A stretch of 64,000 nt of DNA, from positions 481,852 through 545,851 of the forward strand of contig NZ_GG697169.2 of NCBI RefSeq assembly GCF_000161835.1, written 5' to 3'. Position 1 is the first letter of the stretch, and the number at the start of each line of letters is the position of its first letter. The notes below the pieces were generated by a model that was not told the DNA's origin, did not search any database, and worked only from the letters and a program-made list of their open reading frames with translations. The translations under genes were made by a program, and so were the position numbers. Shown one piece after another: positions 54,374 to 64,000 of the stretch. This DNA is from Thalassobium sp. R2A62 (GTDB taxonomy: Bacteria > Pseudomonadota > Alphaproteobacteria > Rhodobacterales > Rhodobacteraceae).

Positions 54374-55306
54374 CTAGCCCTTGGCAAGCGGATGATGTTC
54401 GAGCACCAGTTCACGCAGGCGTTCATCCAGAACATGTGTATAAATTTCGGTGGTGGCGACATCAGCGTGGCCTAGCAGCGTCTGGATGGATCGCAGATCG
54501 GCGCCGTTGGCCAGCAAATGGGTAGCAAAGGCATGACGCAAAGTGTGCGGTGTGACCTTGCTGGGGACCACGCCTCCGGCAACTGCGAATTCCTTGATCA
54601 TCAGATAAAACCGATGACGTGTCAGGTGACCGTCTTTGCCACGAGACGGAAATAGGTGGCGCGCGCGCGGCTTGCCGGCTTTGACAGCTGCGTCCTGCAA
54701 TGCGTCCCAGCGTTTGATCCAATCGGCCAGTGCAGTGCGCGCGGGGGGGGACAGCGGCACCATGCGTTCTTTGTCGCCTTTGCCGCGGATCAAAAGCATC
54801 CGTGGATCGCCGCGTGTCGCAGAAACGGGCAAGGACACAAGCTCGGTCACGCGCATGCCAGTGGCATAGAGCAATTCCATTAGGCAGGTGTTGCGCAGGC
54901 GGTCGTCGACAGACTTGGCCGAGGTCCGAGATGCCTCTAGCAATCTGTCGACCTCTTCGACGCTGAGTGTCTTGGGCAAACGCTTGTCTTTGCCCGGGCC
55001 TTTGATCTGAATGGCGGGGTTGTCCGCACGCCAGCTTTCTTCAAACGCAAAGCGGTAGAGCTGTTTGACCGCCGACAGGCGACGCGCGCGCGTTGATTTG
55101 GCCAATCCCTGTGCGTCGCAAAAGATCAAATAGTTTTCGATGTCACCTTGGGTCGCGGATGAAAAATGCAGACCCTTGGATTTTAACCAGTCAGCGACAT
55201 CCGTTAAATCACGCGCATAGGCCAATTGGGTGTTTCTTGCAGCATCCAGTTCGGCCGCTTGCGCCTCGAGAAAACTGGAAATCCACAGCGCCATATCGTG
55301 GCTCAT
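54374..55306 (-). CDS. xerD: Tyrosine recombinase XerD
   Basis: 310 residues. It resolves chromosome dimers at dif with XerC. Catalytic residues: Arg152 (ATGMRVTELVSL), Lys178 region (RGKGDKERMVPL), His254 and Arg257 (HTLRHAFATHLL), His280 (LLGHADVATTEIYTH) and Tyr289. The gene is embedded in core genes, not at a tRNA, and its length matches XerC/D, so it is a housekeeping gene rather than an element integrase. It overlaps the next gene upstream by 4 bp. Confidence 0.93.
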   Translation of the reverse strand: MSHDMALWISSFLEAQAAELDAARNTQLAYARDLTDVADWLKSKGLHFSSATQGDIENYLIFCDAQGLAKSTRARRLSAVKQLYRFAFEESWRADNPAIQIKGPGKDKRLPKTLSVEEVDRLLEASRTSAKSVDDRLRNTCLMELLYATGMRVTELVSLPVSATRGDPRMLLIRGKGDKERMVPLSPPARTALADWIKRWDALQDAAVKAGKPRARHLFPSRGKDGHLTRHRFYLMIKEFAVAGGVVPSKVTPHTLRHAFATHLLANGADLRSIQTLLGHADVATTEIYTHVLDERLRELVLEHHPLAKG

Positions 55307-56883
55307 GACCGACGCTCCAACACCAAAATTTCAAGTGCTGCCCGTCGTGCTGTGGCCTCTAACCCAACCATGCGGAAGAGGGCGAGCGCTTGGGTCACAT
55401 CGGCGGTTTCGCCTTGCTGGCCTATGTTGAACTGGACGATTGCACGCAGCAGCGCCTCGCCCAATTGACCGTTCGCCACGAGGTCTTGGCTGACTTGGGC
55501 GGGTTTGGCCCCTGAAAAGGCGGCTTGAATGGCGATTTGCAAGGGGCCAATCGCGGCGACCTCGTCAAAACGCCCCGTCGCGACCGCAACCATAAACCAG
55601 TCTTGTTGGCTCTTAGGCTCGGCATCGACTGCGATGGTTTCGTACGATGCCGACATCAGGCCAATTTCAAATTGCAGATCGCTCGCATCCCCCAAAGGGA
55701 GGCCGGACAGATCGTCAGCATAGGTCGTGGCAAACGCGCGTTCGGCATGAACCTTTTGCATGGCAGACCACGCCACGGGCAGGGTGGCTGCAACGGCATT
55801 TGGGTCCCGCGCACGGATCGCTGTGTCGAACCTTTGAACCGCTTCAACACGGTCCCAGACTCCGCCAGACGCGGCAGGTTGATGATCTGTGTAGACGGCA
55901 AAGAATGTGTTGGGCGCGATGGCTTGGGTGCGGATCAACCGCTCAACCGCGTCTAGCTGAGCCTTCCAACCGGCGGTGTCACGCAGGTCCGCTTGGGCAA
56001 AGGCGCGGGGCAGGCTGGCAGTGCCAATCCCGTCGCCAATCGCGGCACGCATCCGAAAGGACAACGGGCTGACACGGGACACAGGCGGCAGTGGTGCGGC
56101 CTCTTCGGCCAGCTCGGGTTCCAAAAATAGGGTTAGCAATTGGTCATCAGTATCGCTGACATCGCCCAGAACGCGGGCCGTGTTCAGCGTCAACGCCGCA
56201 GCGCTCCAATCACCATTACGTGCCAGACAGAAAATTCGTGCGGGCAGGGTCGGGGCCAAGTCAGGACGCGCGGTTAGGATGTCGCAGCCTTTGTTCTCTT
56301 GGCCCGTCAAAAGCCCCACATCAAAGAACCTCCGAAACACGTTACGATCGGTTGTATCTGCGCGCTCGAGCATAGCCAAAGCCGGTTCCAGCGCACCAAG
56401 ATCAAGCAGTTTGTCCACGCGTGCCAAGAATAAATCAGGGGTGCTGTTGGTTGGTTTGGGCGGTTCCGCCTCGGCCAATAGCAGTGTTCGCAACAGATCT
56501 TGTATGGCTGGCAGGCTCTCTATCTGTTGGGCTGCAACCAAATCATTCAAGGTGTCTGCGTCGCTGTGGCGCCACAGGCCCAACGGTAGACCCGTCACCT
56601 CGCGGGCCAAGAGCCCGAGCGCCTGACCTGTGTTCGTATCCAGAGGTGTCACAGTGACCTGAGGCACACCAACGGTGGCGGCGACAGCGGGCTCGTCAGG
56701 AACAATAGAGGTGGTGGGTGGCGCTACGATCGCGGCGTCGCTCACGCTTTCGGACAGCCAATCGATTGCTGACATTGGCGCGCCTGTCTCTTGGGCCACG
56801 ACGAACTGACCGGATACGAGCGCACACAGACAAACCGACAGGCTGATCCCTGTGGTCCGTGAGGTGTAGCGCTGCGTTGTCAT
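55303..56883 (-). CDS. Exported hypothetical helical protein
   Basis: 526 residues from ATG 56883 (MTTQRYTSRTTGISLSVCLCALVSGQFVVAQ), chosen for the signal peptide; the frame extends 35 codons upstream into an unlikely extension. The mature part is Ala/Leu-rich with many predicted helices and looks like a helical-repeat solenoid. No family recognised. Overlap with xerD (4 bp) suggests cotranscription. Relatives seem to hold this position between xerD and aroK in roseobacters, an inference from memory. Confidence 0.75.
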   Translation of the reverse strand: MTTQRYTSRTTGISLSVCLCALVSGQFVVAQETGAPMSAIDWLSESVSDAAIVAPPTTSIVPDEPAVAATVGVPQVTVTPLDTNTGQALGLLAREVTGLPLGLWRHSDADTLNDLVAAQQIESLPAIQDLLRTLLLAEAEPPKPTNSTPDLFLARVDKLLDLGALEPALAMLERADTTDRNVFRRFFDVGLLTGQENKGCDILTARPDLAPTLPARIFCLARNGDWSAAALTLNTARVLGDVSDTDDQLLTLFLEPELAEEAAPLPPVSRVSPLSFRMRAAIGDGIGTASLPRAFAQADLRDTAGWKAQLDAVERLIRTQAIAPNTFFAVYTDHQPAASGGVWDRVEAVQRFDTAIRARDPNAVAATLPVAWSAMQKVHAERAFATTYADDLSGLPLGDASDLQFEIGLMSASYETIAVDAEPKSQQDWFMVAVATGRFDEVAAIGPLQIAIQAAFSGAKPAQVSQDLVANGQLGEALLRAIVQFNIGQQGETADVTQALALFRMVGLEATARRAALEILVLERRS

Positions 56884-56893
56884 CCGAATTGCC

Positions 56894-57046
56894 CTATTCC
56901 GTGCCCAAAATAACCGGCACGACCACTTGTTCTTGGGGCGCTGCAAAGTCGCTGACGAAAAAAATCGGCCCGACATACGCATAGGCAATCAGAGCAATTG
57001 CCGCCAAAATAACAAGTAAAATCAAGAATTTAATCATTCGCCACAT
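56894..57046 (-). CDS. Small single-pass membrane protein
   Basis: 50 residues from ATG 57046 (MWRMIKFLILLVILAAIALIAYAYVG). AAAGGC lies about 8 bp upstream; ATG 57037 is an alternative. One membrane helix is followed by an outward 25-residue tail. It lies 10 bp before the exported protein gene and is probably in one operon with it. Confidence 0.65.
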   Translation of the reverse strand: MWRMIKFLILLVILAAIALIAYAYVGPIFFVSDFAAPQEQVVVPVILGTE

Positions 57047-57182
57047 GGTTTTTGCCTTTGCGTCATACGTGGTCGTTGTCGAACTTATATATGGCCTTTT
57101 GCGCAAGATCACGCCATTCAAGTGCACAAATTTCAATTGAGCGGGTCACAGCCGATGTGGCGAGTGTTCTATCGGGGGCCGA

Positions 57183-57731
57183 ATGGGGCTGAATCTACAT
57201 AAAACGGTTGTTTTGGTGGGCATGATGGGCTCGGGCAAGACGGCAGTCGGACGGGCGTTGTCTGCGCGTTTGAACGTGCCCTTTCGCGATTCCGATGCTG
57301 AGATCGAAGAGGCGGCTCAACGAAGCATTGCCGAGATTTTCTCTCGTGATGGCGAGCCGTTTTTTCGCGACCGCGAGGCCGAAGTGATCGAACGCTTGCT
57401 GACTGATGTCCCCTCAGTTCTCTCGACCGGAGGCGGCGCGTTCTTGGCTGAACGCAATCGCACGGCCATCACCGAACGCGGCATCTCTGTCTTGTTGGAC
57501 GCTGATCTGAATCTCTTGTGGGATCGGGTTAAATCCAAAGACACCCGTCCTTTGCTACGCACGTCTAACCCGCGCGCCACGCTGACGCAGATCTTTAATG
57601 ACCGCAGTTCGATCTATGGATTGGCAGACCTCGCTGTTGCTGCGGATCCCGCGTATTCTATCGACGATATGACCGATGCTGTGATCGCAACATTGCGCAC
57701 TCGGACTGACGTCCTGACCGAAGAAGGCTAA
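57183..57731 (+). CDS. aroK: Shikimate kinase
   Basis: 182 residues. It phosphorylates shikimate in the aromatic amino acid pathway. P-loop GMMGSGKTAVG at residues 13-23, substrate motif FRDSDAEIE, and STGGGAF. The next gene (aroB) starts one base after the stop and works two steps earlier in the pathway, so this is an aro operon. Confidence 0.95.
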   Translation: MGLNLHKTVVLVGMMGSGKTAVGRALSARLNVPFRDSDAEIEEAAQRSIAEIFSRDGEPFFRDREAEVIERLLTDVPSVLSTGGGAFLAERNRTAITERGISVLLDADLNLLWDRVKSKDTRPLLRTSNPRATLTQIFNDRSSIYGLADLAVAADPAYSIDDMTDAVIATLRTRTDVLTEEG

Positions 57732-57732
57732 C

Positions 57733-58842
57733 ATGACACCTTTTCAAATCGTTCCTGTGGCCTTGCCGGGCCGTGCCTATGACATCCGCATCGGCGACGG
57801 CCTGTTGGCCGAGGTTGGCGCGCATATCGCGCCGATGCTGAGCCGTCCGCGCGTAGCCGTTCTGAGCGATGAAAACGTCGCCGCTTTGCATTTAGCGGCT
57901 TTGCGCGACGGGCTGGCCAAGGACGGGATCGACATGGTCTCGCTTGCTTTGCCTGCGGGCGAAGCGACCAAGGCGTGGCCGCAGTTCAGTCGCGCGGTTG
58001 AATGGCTGCTCGAGCAAAAGGTAGAGCGAGGGGATGTCGTTGTCGCCTTGGGCGGCGGTGTAATTGGCGATCTTGCGGGCTTTGCCGCGGCCGTATTGCG
58101 GCGTGGTGTCCGGTTTGTGCAAATCCCGACATCGCTGTTGGCGCAGGTCGACAGCTCTGTCGGTGGCAAAACAGGCATCAACGCGCCCCAAGGTAAGAAC
58201 CTGATCGGCGCCTTTCACCAACCAAGCCTAGTGATCGCGGATATCGCGGTGCTGGGATCGTTGACCGAGCGTGATTTTCTCTCTGGCTATGGTGAGGTCG
58301 TAAAATACGGACTGTTGGGCGATGCGAATTTCTTTGAATGGCTCGAAGAGAACGGCCCTGCATTGGCGGCGGGCGACATGGAAAAACGCGCCTATGGGGT
58401 CAAACGGTCCTGCGAAATGAAAGCCGAGATCGTTTTGCGCGATGAGACCGAGCAGGGCGATCGTGCGCTCTTGAACCTTGGTCATACGTTCTGTCACGCG
58501 CTTGAGGCGGCAACGGGTTATTCTGACCGGCTGCTGCATGGTGAAGGTGTCGCAATTGGCTGTGCGTTGGCCTTTGACGTCTCAGCGCGCATGGGGCTGT
58601 GTTCCCAAGAAGACCCCAGTCGTGTTCGCGCCCATCTACGGGCCATGAACATGAAAACCGACCTGCGCGATATCTCTGGTGATTTGCCAGATGCTGAGGC
58701 CCTGCTTGATCTTATGGGGCAGGATAAAAAGGTCGTTGCCGGAACGCTGCGCTTTATTATGGCGCGCGGCATTGGTCAGGCGTTTGTGACCTCGGACGTG
58801 AATCACAACACCATCTTGGCAGCGCTACGCGACGCCGCCTAA
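57733..58842 (+). CDS. aroB: 3-Dehydroquinate synthase
   Basis: 369 residues, an NAD- and zinc-dependent cyclase of the shikimate pathway. NAD loop ALGGGVIGDLAGFAAAVLRRG, QIPTSLLAQVDSSVGGKTGIN, and zinc ligands including NLGHTFCHALE and LLHGEGVAIG. Coupled to aroK. Confidence 0.97.
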   Translation: MTPFQIVPVALPGRAYDIRIGDGLLAEVGAHIAPMLSRPRVAVLSDENVAALHLAALRDGLAKDGIDMVSLALPAGEATKAWPQFSRAVEWLLEQKVERGDVVVALGGGVIGDLAGFAAAVLRRGVRFVQIPTSLLAQVDSSVGGKTGINAPQGKNLIGAFHQPSLVIADIAVLGSLTERDFLSGYGEVVKYGLLGDANFFEWLEENGPALAAGDMEKRAYGVKRSCEMKAEIVLRDETEQGDRALLNLGHTFCHALEAATGYSDRLLHGEGVAIGCALAFDVSARMGLCSQEDPSRVRAHLRAMNMKTDLRDISGDLPDAEALLDLMGQDKKVVAGTLRFIMARGIGQAFVTSDVNHNTILAALRDAA

Positions 58843-58926
58843 GGTTCAAATTTTTGGGATACCTGTGGTGTCTGGGGGCAATGCCCGCAGACGTTCGGGG
58901 CCATTGAAGGCCCCGACACATATATC

Positions 58927-59445
58927 TTAGAACGGAATTTCGTCGTCGATGTTGCCACCGCCGCCACCACCTGATGGTGCGCCGCCACCGTCGCCGCCGC
59001 CGTAGCTGCCACCACCGCCATAGCTGCCGCCGGACTGGTCAGAAACGTAACCGCCACCACCGTAGCCGCTGCCACCACCGCCGCCGCCTTCGCTACGGCC
59101 GTCTAGCATGGTCAGGGTTGATGTGTATGGGCGCAGAACGACTTCGGTTGAATATCGGTCTTGGCCGGACTGGTCTTGCCACTTGCGGGTTTCCAGCTGG
59201 CCTTCGAGATAGACTTTCGATCCCTTGCGTAAATACTGCTCGGCAACGCGCGCCAAAGGTTCCGAGAAGATGGCAACGGAATGCCACTCGGTGCGCTCTT
59301 TGCGTTCACCTGTGTTGCGGTCTTTCCAGTTCTCGGAGGTTGCGATGCGCAAGTTGCACACTTTGCCGCCGTTTTGGAATGTACGCACCTCGGGATCACG
59401 CCCAAGATTGCCGATGAGAATGACTTTGTTCACGGATCCGGCCAT
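58927..59445 (-). CDS. ssb: Single-stranded DNA-binding protein
   Basis: 172 residues. N-terminal OB-fold ([38 protein letters not shown]), a Gly-rich linker from about residue 117, and the acidic protein-docking tip DDEIPF. Length and layout are standard. It is divergent from the lytic transglycosylase gene; I saw no LexA box in the 142-bp spacer. Confidence 0.97.
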   Translation of the reverse strand: MAGSVNKVILIGNLGRDPEVRTFQNGGKVCNLRIATSENWKDRNTGERKERTEWHSVAIFSEPLARVAEQYLRKGSKVYLEGQLETRKWQDQSGQDRYSTEVVLRPYTSTLTMLDGRSEGGGGGGSGYGGGGYVSDQSGGSYGGGGSYGGGDGGGAPSGGGGGGNIDDEIPF

Positions 59446-59587
59446 ATGTCAGAGCCCCCTTTGTCGAATCTGTTTGCAGTTGTCTGCACTCTACATGAGC
59501 GGAACGCGGTTAACAGGGGATGAAGGCTGGTCCTGCCCATATTTTGCGCTATAGTCCGCTCTAACGGATAGGTCTTGGGGTCCTGAG

Positions 59588-60172
59588 ATGCGTTTTGCGA
59601 GTATAAGTCTGTCTGTTGCGATCGCGATAAGCGGTGCGCCGGTATGGTCCGACACGGTTTCGTCCCGTAGCAGCAGCGCGATTTTTCAGTCTCAATTGAA
59701 TGTGCTGGATGGACGTGCGTCCTCTCAATATGCCAATTCCGTGCGCCTGCAACCACCGCGGGCCGAGGTGCCGGTTAAGAACACCACGCTGCGGTATAAC
59801 GGGGCATATCGTGGGCAATATCTGAATGTAGCCAAAGCCGCTGCGCGTCGTCATGGCGTACCAGAAGACCTGTTTCTGCGGTTGGTCCAGCAAGAGAGCG
59901 CGTGGAACCCCAATGCGAAATCCAGCGCGGGTGCTTTGGGGCTGGCGCAGCTGATGCCGGCAACGGCACGGTATTTGCGGGTGAACCCAAATGATCCTGC
60001 GCAAAATCTAGATGGCGGGGCGCGGTATCTGCGCGAACAGTACCGCACGTTTGGCTCGTGGCGGCTGGCGCTTGCGGCGTATAACGCCGGTCCTGGCGCA
60101 GTTCAGCGTTACGGCGGTGTGCCACCGTTCGAAGAGACCCAGAACTATGTTCGGGTCATCTGGGGAAGCTGA
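59588..60172 (+). CDS. Lytic transglycosylase (SLT domain)
   Basis: 194 residues with a signal peptide ([21 protein letters not shown]) and a C-terminal SLT domain. Catalytic Glu103 lies in [29 protein letters not shown], followed by [33 protein letters not shown]. It cleaves peptidoglycan glycan strands. It stands alone between ssb and the ABC transporter genes. Confidence 0.93.
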   Translation: MRFASISLSVAIAISGAPVWSDTVSSRSSSAIFQSQLNVLDGRASSQYANSVRLQPPRAEVPVKNTTLRYNGAYRGQYLNVAKAAARRHGVPEDLFLRLVQQESAWNPNAKSSAGALGLAQLMPATARYLRVNPNDPAQNLDGGARYLREQYRTFGSWRLALAAYNAGPGAVQRYGGVPPFEETQNYVRVIWGS

Positions 60173-60229
60173 TTTTCTTTATTTTTCGGTTGGTTACCGC
60201 GCAAAGCGAAAGCTCTGCGCGGCAGTATC

Positions 60230-62320
60230 CTATTCCGCTGCGATCTTGATCACAGGTTCCATCTCGGCCAGATCGGCGTCTGACAGGTGGCACTTGATTT
60301 GAAGCCCATCGGACATCGTTTTCATCGGTGGGACGTCCTTTTCGCACAGACCGCCTGCAACCTTTGATTTCCAATTGCACCGCGTCTGGAACGGACAGCC
60401 GGGGGGCGGGTTCATTGCCGATGGAATATCGCCTTCGAGCACGATGTGCTTTTTCTCGACACTTGTGTCTGCGATCGGAACGGCGGACAGCAATGCCTCG
60501 GTATAGGGGTGGTATGGTGGGGCAAACACTTGGTCCGTTGTGCCCAATTCGACCACATGCCCAAGGTACATTACCATAACGCGATCAGATAGATAGCGGA
60601 CGATGCTAAGGTCGTGACTGATGAATAGCAGCGTGGTTTTCTCCTCGCGCTGAATCTCCATCAACAGATCGGTGACAGCAGCCTGAACCGATACATCAAG
60701 CGCCGAAACAGGTTCGTCCGCGACAACGATCCGTGCACCACCGGCAAAGGCTCGGGCGATGCCGACACGCTGTTTTTGACCACCTGACAATTGCCGTGGC
60801 ATCCGGTCGGAAAACGCACGTGGCAATTTGACTAAATCCAGCAAATTCAACATCTTATCGCGACGTTCGTCGTCGCTGTTGCCGATCTTGAAGACTTCGA
60901 GCGCGCGAATGATCTGACGACCGACGGTCATCGACGGGTTTAACGTGTCAAACGGGTTCTGGAACACCATCTGTACGTCGGACACGGTTTTGGTGTCGCG
61001 TGCTTCGATCGGGGTGCTGCCGATGCTTTGATTGTCGAGCAGAACCTCGCCCGATGTTGCAGTCTCAAGACCCATCAGAACCTTGGCAAAGGTGGATTTA
61101 CCGCAACCGGATTCGCCCACGATGGCGAGCGTTTCGCTTTCATGCGCTTCAAAGCTGAGGGTCTCGTTGGCCTTGACGACTTTCTTGTTTTTGCCGCCGC
61201 CAAACAGGGCATTGGCGCTGACCTCGTAGTATTTCTTGAGGTCGTCCATGCGCAGGACCACATCGCCAATTTCGCCTTTTTCCTTTTGTTCTGCGACAGT
61301 TATAGGCGCATCCCAATCGATTTCACTGATCCGCATGCAGCGGCTTTCGTGACGGTCACCAAAGCTGACGCCGGACATCGGGATCGGACCTTTGTCACAT
61401 GTTCCAGCCTCGAAATAGTCGCAGCGTGGGCCAAAGTTACACCCCATTGGGCGTTCGTGCGGCAACGGAAAGTTGCCAGGGATCGCCACAAGAGGGCGCG
61501 CATTTTTGTCAGCACCGGGCAATGGGATCGAACGGAACAGCGCCTGAGTGTAGGGGTGCTGCATTTTGTCGAACACGTCTTGGATGCTGCCGGTTTCGAC
61601 CGTTTCGCCGGAATACATCACACAGATGCGGTCGCAGGTCTCTAGAACCAGCCCGAGGTTGTGCGAAATGAACAGCATCGACGTGCCGTATTTTGTGCCT
61701 AACTCTTTGACAAGTTGGACAATTCCCGCCTCAACCGTCACATCAAGCGCGGTTGTTGGTTCGTCCAGAATGAGCAAGCTGGGCTTGGACATCAGGGCCA
61801 TCGCAATGACGATACGCTGCTGTTGGCCGCCAGAAAGCTGGTGCGGGAAGCTCTCCAAAATACGTTTTGGGTCGGGCAGTTTGACGTCAGTGACCACCTC
61901 GAGCGCCATCTGATAGGCCTCTTCCTTTGAAGTGCCCTCGTGGATCATCGGCACTTCCATCAGCTGTTTGCCGATCTTCATTGCGGGGTTCAAAGAGGCC
62001 ATAGGCTCCTGATAAATCATGGCGATTTCGGATCCGCGGACGTCGCGCAGCTCTTCTTGGGACATCTGGCCCAGATCGCGGCCTTTGAATTTAATCGAGC
62101 CGCCAACGATGCGTCCGTTGACGCCGAGGTCCTGCATAACGCCCAGCGCCACGGTGGATTTACCGCAGCCGGATTCCCCAACGAGACCCATGGCCTCGCC
62201 CGGTTGGACGGTGCAGGAAAAATCCATCACCGCCGGGATTTCTCGCAGGCGGGTAAAGAAAGAGATCGATAGATTATCGATTTCCAGAATGGGGCCGTCA
62301 TAGGTCGTGTGATCAGTCAT
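60230..62320 (-). CDS. Peptide/nickel-type ABC transporter, fused double ATPase
   Basis: 696 residues made of two full ABC ATPase units, DppD-like and DppF-like. Each has Walker [10 protein letters not shown] (near residues 53 and 412), a signature ([30 protein letters not shown]) and Walker B ([24 protein letters not shown]). Each unit ends in an oligopeptide-type C-terminal extension with the cysteine cluster [19 protein letters not shown] or [22 protein letters not shown]. It energises the permeases encoded upstream. The substrate (peptides, sugars or metals) cannot be decided here. Confidence 0.93.
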   Translation of the reverse strand: MTDHTTYDGPILEIDNLSISFFTRLREIPAVMDFSCTVQPGEAMGLVGESGCGKSTVALGVMQDLGVNGRIVGGSIKFKGRDLGQMSQEELRDVRGSEIAMIYQEPMASLNPAMKIGKQLMEVPMIHEGTSKEEAYQMALEVVTDVKLPDPKRILESFPHQLSGGQQQRIVIAMALMSKPSLLILDEPTTALDVTVEAGIVQLVKELGTKYGTSMLFISHNLGLVLETCDRICVMYSGETVETGSIQDVFDKMQHPYTQALFRSIPLPGADKNARPLVAIPGNFPLPHERPMGCNFGPRCDYFEAGTCDKGPIPMSGVSFGDRHESRCMRISEIDWDAPITVAEQKEKGEIGDVVLRMDDLKKYYEVSANALFGGGKNKKVVKANETLSFEAHESETLAIVGESGCGKSTFAKVLMGLETATSGEVLLDNQSIGSTPIEARDTKTVSDVQMVFQNPFDTLNPSMTVGRQIIRALEVFKIGNSDDERRDKMLNLLDLVKLPRAFSDRMPRQLSGGQKQRVGIARAFAGGARIVVADEPVSALDVSVQAAVTDLLMEIQREEKTTLLFISHDLSIVRYLSDRVMVMYLGHVVELGTTDQVFAPPYHPYTEALLSAVPIADTSVEKKHIVLEGDIPSAMNPPPGCPFQTRCNWKSKVAGGLCEKDVPPMKTMSDGLQIKCHLSDADLAEMEPVIKIAAE

Positions 62321-62488
62321 GCTTGGCCCCTTGTTTTATGTATTTTGCGTAATTTCGGGTCTGAATTACGTAATTTGTATGTTTTGAAACGGCGCGTATT
62401 GGAACTGCGCGCGGCGGGTTGAAAATAAAAGCGACCAAGTCGTAAATATTTTCAACCCAGCGGGTCAGGATGTGGGACAGGGCGCGCA

Positions 62489-63943
62489 TCAGTCTTTCAG
62501 ACTTTCTTCGCGCAAGCCGTCTGCCAACAGGTTGAGACCCAGCACCAATGACAACAGGGACAACGCTGGTGGCAGAGCAGGGTGCAGGTAGATCGACAAG
62601 AGCTTGCGCCCTTCGTTGATCGTGCTGCCCCAGTCAGGGCTTTCAGGCGGCAGGCCGAGGCCAAAGAAGCCCAAGGTCCCAAGCAAGATGGTGGTGTAGC
62701 CAATGCGCAGACAGAAATCGACGATCAGCGGGCCACGTGCATTGGGCAGGATTTCCCACAGCATGATGTACCACGGACCTTCGCCACGGGTTTGGGCGGC
62801 GGCCACGTAGTCGCGGGTTTTGATGTCCAGTGTCAGGCCCCGGACAATACGGAACACGGTGGGCGAATTCACAAAGACCACCGACACAAACACCACGAGG
62901 ATACCGCCGGGGATATCAAAGCGGTCGAGCGCCTGAGGCAGGATGTTGATGACCGTCCCTTTTTGGCTGACGATCATCAGGTAGACGATGATCATTGGGA
63001 TCATCCATGCCGCCATGATGCGTGTCCGTTTCGCGGGTTCTGTGTAGAACCGCGACTGGATCAGGACCGCGACAAAGATCAGTGGGAACAAGAACAGAAC
63101 CAACGCCATAAAGTTAGGCAGTCCTGTGGCGACGATCTCTGGTGTGACAAGGAGGTAGAACAACAGGATCACTGGGAAGGCGAGGATCAGGTTGGCGAGG
63201 AACGACAGGAACGTATCCAGTTTGCCGCCATAGTAACCTGCGGGCAGGCCCAGCGTGATACCAACCATAAAGGCAAAGATCGTGGCCAGTGGTGCGATTT
63301 GCACAACGACCCAAGCGCCTTTGACAACACGGCTGAACACGTCACGGGCCAGTGTATCTCCGCCCAATAGGTAGTGCGCGCCGGGGATCATTTCGGATGC
63401 TCCGGGGACGGCCATACCGGGGGTTTTGTTCTTGAGGCCCGAAACCTGAGACAGTTCGTCATGGGTGACGATCAAATCCAGAGGGCCACCCAAAACCGCG
63501 GTGAACACCCAGAACATCACCAGACCGAAGCCGATCATGCCGATGGGGCTGTCAAAGAGTTTTCCATAGAGCCCGAGGCGGCGTTTGAAGGTGATCGACA
63601 GCACATAGGTGACGATCAGGGCGATCCAAACGGGCAGGAATTGTTTGGCGATTGCGCCAACGATACCTGTGCTGCCGTAAGGCATGACAACGCCCAAGAT
63701 GATGTAGCCCAAGAGGCACAGCACGATGCCGGTAAAGGCGATCTTGATCCCCACACCAGCAAATTCCTGTGGGCCGCGCGTGATGTTCAATGTGCCGTCA
63801 GGGTTGGTCGAAACTGCCCCCGGTGCGGTCACAAAAGAAAGCGCGATCTGAGCCACGATGAAGGCGACCAGTGAGATCATCAGCACCAAGAGAGCGGGGT
63901 CGATGTAGCCAGAAAGGGCACCTGTCCAAGTCAGTTGTTCCAT
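62489..63943 (-). CDS. ABC transporter permease (DppC-like)
   Basis: 484 residues. The C-terminal 280 residues are the binding-protein-dependent permease domain (GGDTLARDVFSRVVKGAWVVVQIAPLATIFAFMVGITLGLPAGYYGG; EAA-type loop AAAQTRGEGPWYIMLWEILPNARGPLIV). The N-terminal 200 residues add several extra membrane helices, longer than classic DppC (about 300). It follows another permease gene by 12 bp and precedes the ATPase gene by 168 bp. Confidence 0.92.
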   Translation of the reverse strand: MEQLTWTGALSGYIDPALLVLMISLVAFIVAQIALSFVTAPGAVSTNPDGTLNITRGPQEFAGVGIKIAFTGIVLCLLGYIILGVVMPYGSTGIVGAIAKQFLPVWIALIVTYVLSITFKRRLGLYGKLFDSPIGMIGFGLVMFWVFTAVLGGPLDLIVTHDELSQVSGLKNKTPGMAVPGASEMIPGAHYLLGGDTLARDVFSRVVKGAWVVVQIAPLATIFAFMVGITLGLPAGYYGGKLDTFLSFLANLILAFPVILLFYLLVTPEIVATGLPNFMALVLFLFPLIFVAVLIQSRFYTEPAKRTRIMAAWMIPMIIVYLMIVSQKGTVINILPQALDRFDIPGGILVVFVSVVFVNSPTVFRIVRGLTLDIKTRDYVAAAQTRGEGPWYIMLWEILPNARGPLIVDFCLRIGYTTILLGTLGFFGLGLPPESPDWGSTINEGRKLLSIYLHPALPPALSLLSLVLGLNLLADGLREESLKD

Positions 63944-63955
63944 TGATCTGGCCCC

Positions 63956-64000
63956 TTATGAAATGCGAATGCGTGGATTGAGGAAGACATAGCCGATGTC
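63956..64000 (-). CDS. ABC transporter permease (DppB-like), only the last 14 codons
   Basis: The minus strand at the edge reads DIGYVFLNPRIRIS and then TAA. YxxLxPRIR is the usual end of DppB/OppB-type permeases, and the position just upstream of the DppC-like gene fits. The rest lies outside the window. Confidence 0.7.
   Translation of the reverse strand, partial: DIGYVFLNPRIRIS

Noticed and set aside
54374-55306. XerD as a mobile-element integrase
   Set aside because: It sits among core genes, has normal XerD length and motifs, and no att repeats or cargo are nearby.
59446-59587. LexA box between ssb and the transglycosylase gene
   Set aside because: GTTTGC and GAACGC-type fragments occur, but no GTTC-N7-GTTC arrangement.

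Overview
The window looks like chromosome of a marine alphaproteobacterium of the Rhodobacteraceae (roseobacter group). This is inferred from the CckA-type hybrid kinase, a recA gene with the GAAC-N7-GAAC form of the alphaproteobacterial SOS box, an Irr-type iron box in front of an IscR with a single cysteine, the iscR-sufBCDS gene order, a Hint-domain protein, an IalB protein and L9 with a long acidic tail. Most of the window is densely packed core genome.

Layout. 1-5.7 kb: a partial 2Fe-2S/ASKHA corrinoid-activator-like gene, an agmatinase-family gene, guaB and an RsmB-type rRNA methyltransferase. 5.7-15.3 kb: cckA, a small sulfotransferase, recA with its SOS box, alaS, typA (convergent with alaS over a shared terminator) and a Hint protein. 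15.47-23.61 kb: tRNA-Leu(UAG) followed by an 8.1-kb integrated element. The element starts with a tyrosine integrase, and a 23-bp copy of the tRNA 3' end repeats at its far end, 26 bp before tig. It carries a Sel1-repeat protein, a two-gene operon (YbjQ-like protein plus a membrane-anchored NYN/PIN-like nuclease candidate), two small unknown genes, one probably cut by an IS3-family element, a small membrane protein, and about 1.5 kb of apparently noncoding DNA with palindromes and diverged repeats.

23.6-33.1 kb: tig, a secreted protein, rpsF-rpsR-rplI, YceI and a cytochrome b561-YceI fusion, an SMR exporter, icd and an alpha/beta hydrolase. 33.2-42.4 kb: the iron-sulfur assembly operon iscR-iscS-sufB-(four small or unknown genes)-sufC-sufD-(two YIP1-like genes)-sufS, preceded by two adjacent palindromic operators. 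42.5-50.3 kb: tRNA-Arg(CCG), an orphan propeller-like protein, a DUF3179 lipoprotein gene with two in-frame stops near its end, a DUF882 protein, an L,D-transpeptidase, and lpxD-ACP-ketoacyl synthase. 50.3-64 kb: IalB, a HerA-like ATPase, a CNNM/CorC-type protein, xerD, aroK-aroB, ssb, a lytic transglycosylase, and a peptide-type ABC transporter running off the right edge.

The least explained parts are the tRNA-Leu element (the YbjQ/NYN operon, the repeat-rich region at 21.6-22.4 kb, and an inverted repeat at 17.58-17.69 kb) and the unknown membrane and enzyme genes embedded in the suf operon. All functional statements come from reading motifs; no database search was run.
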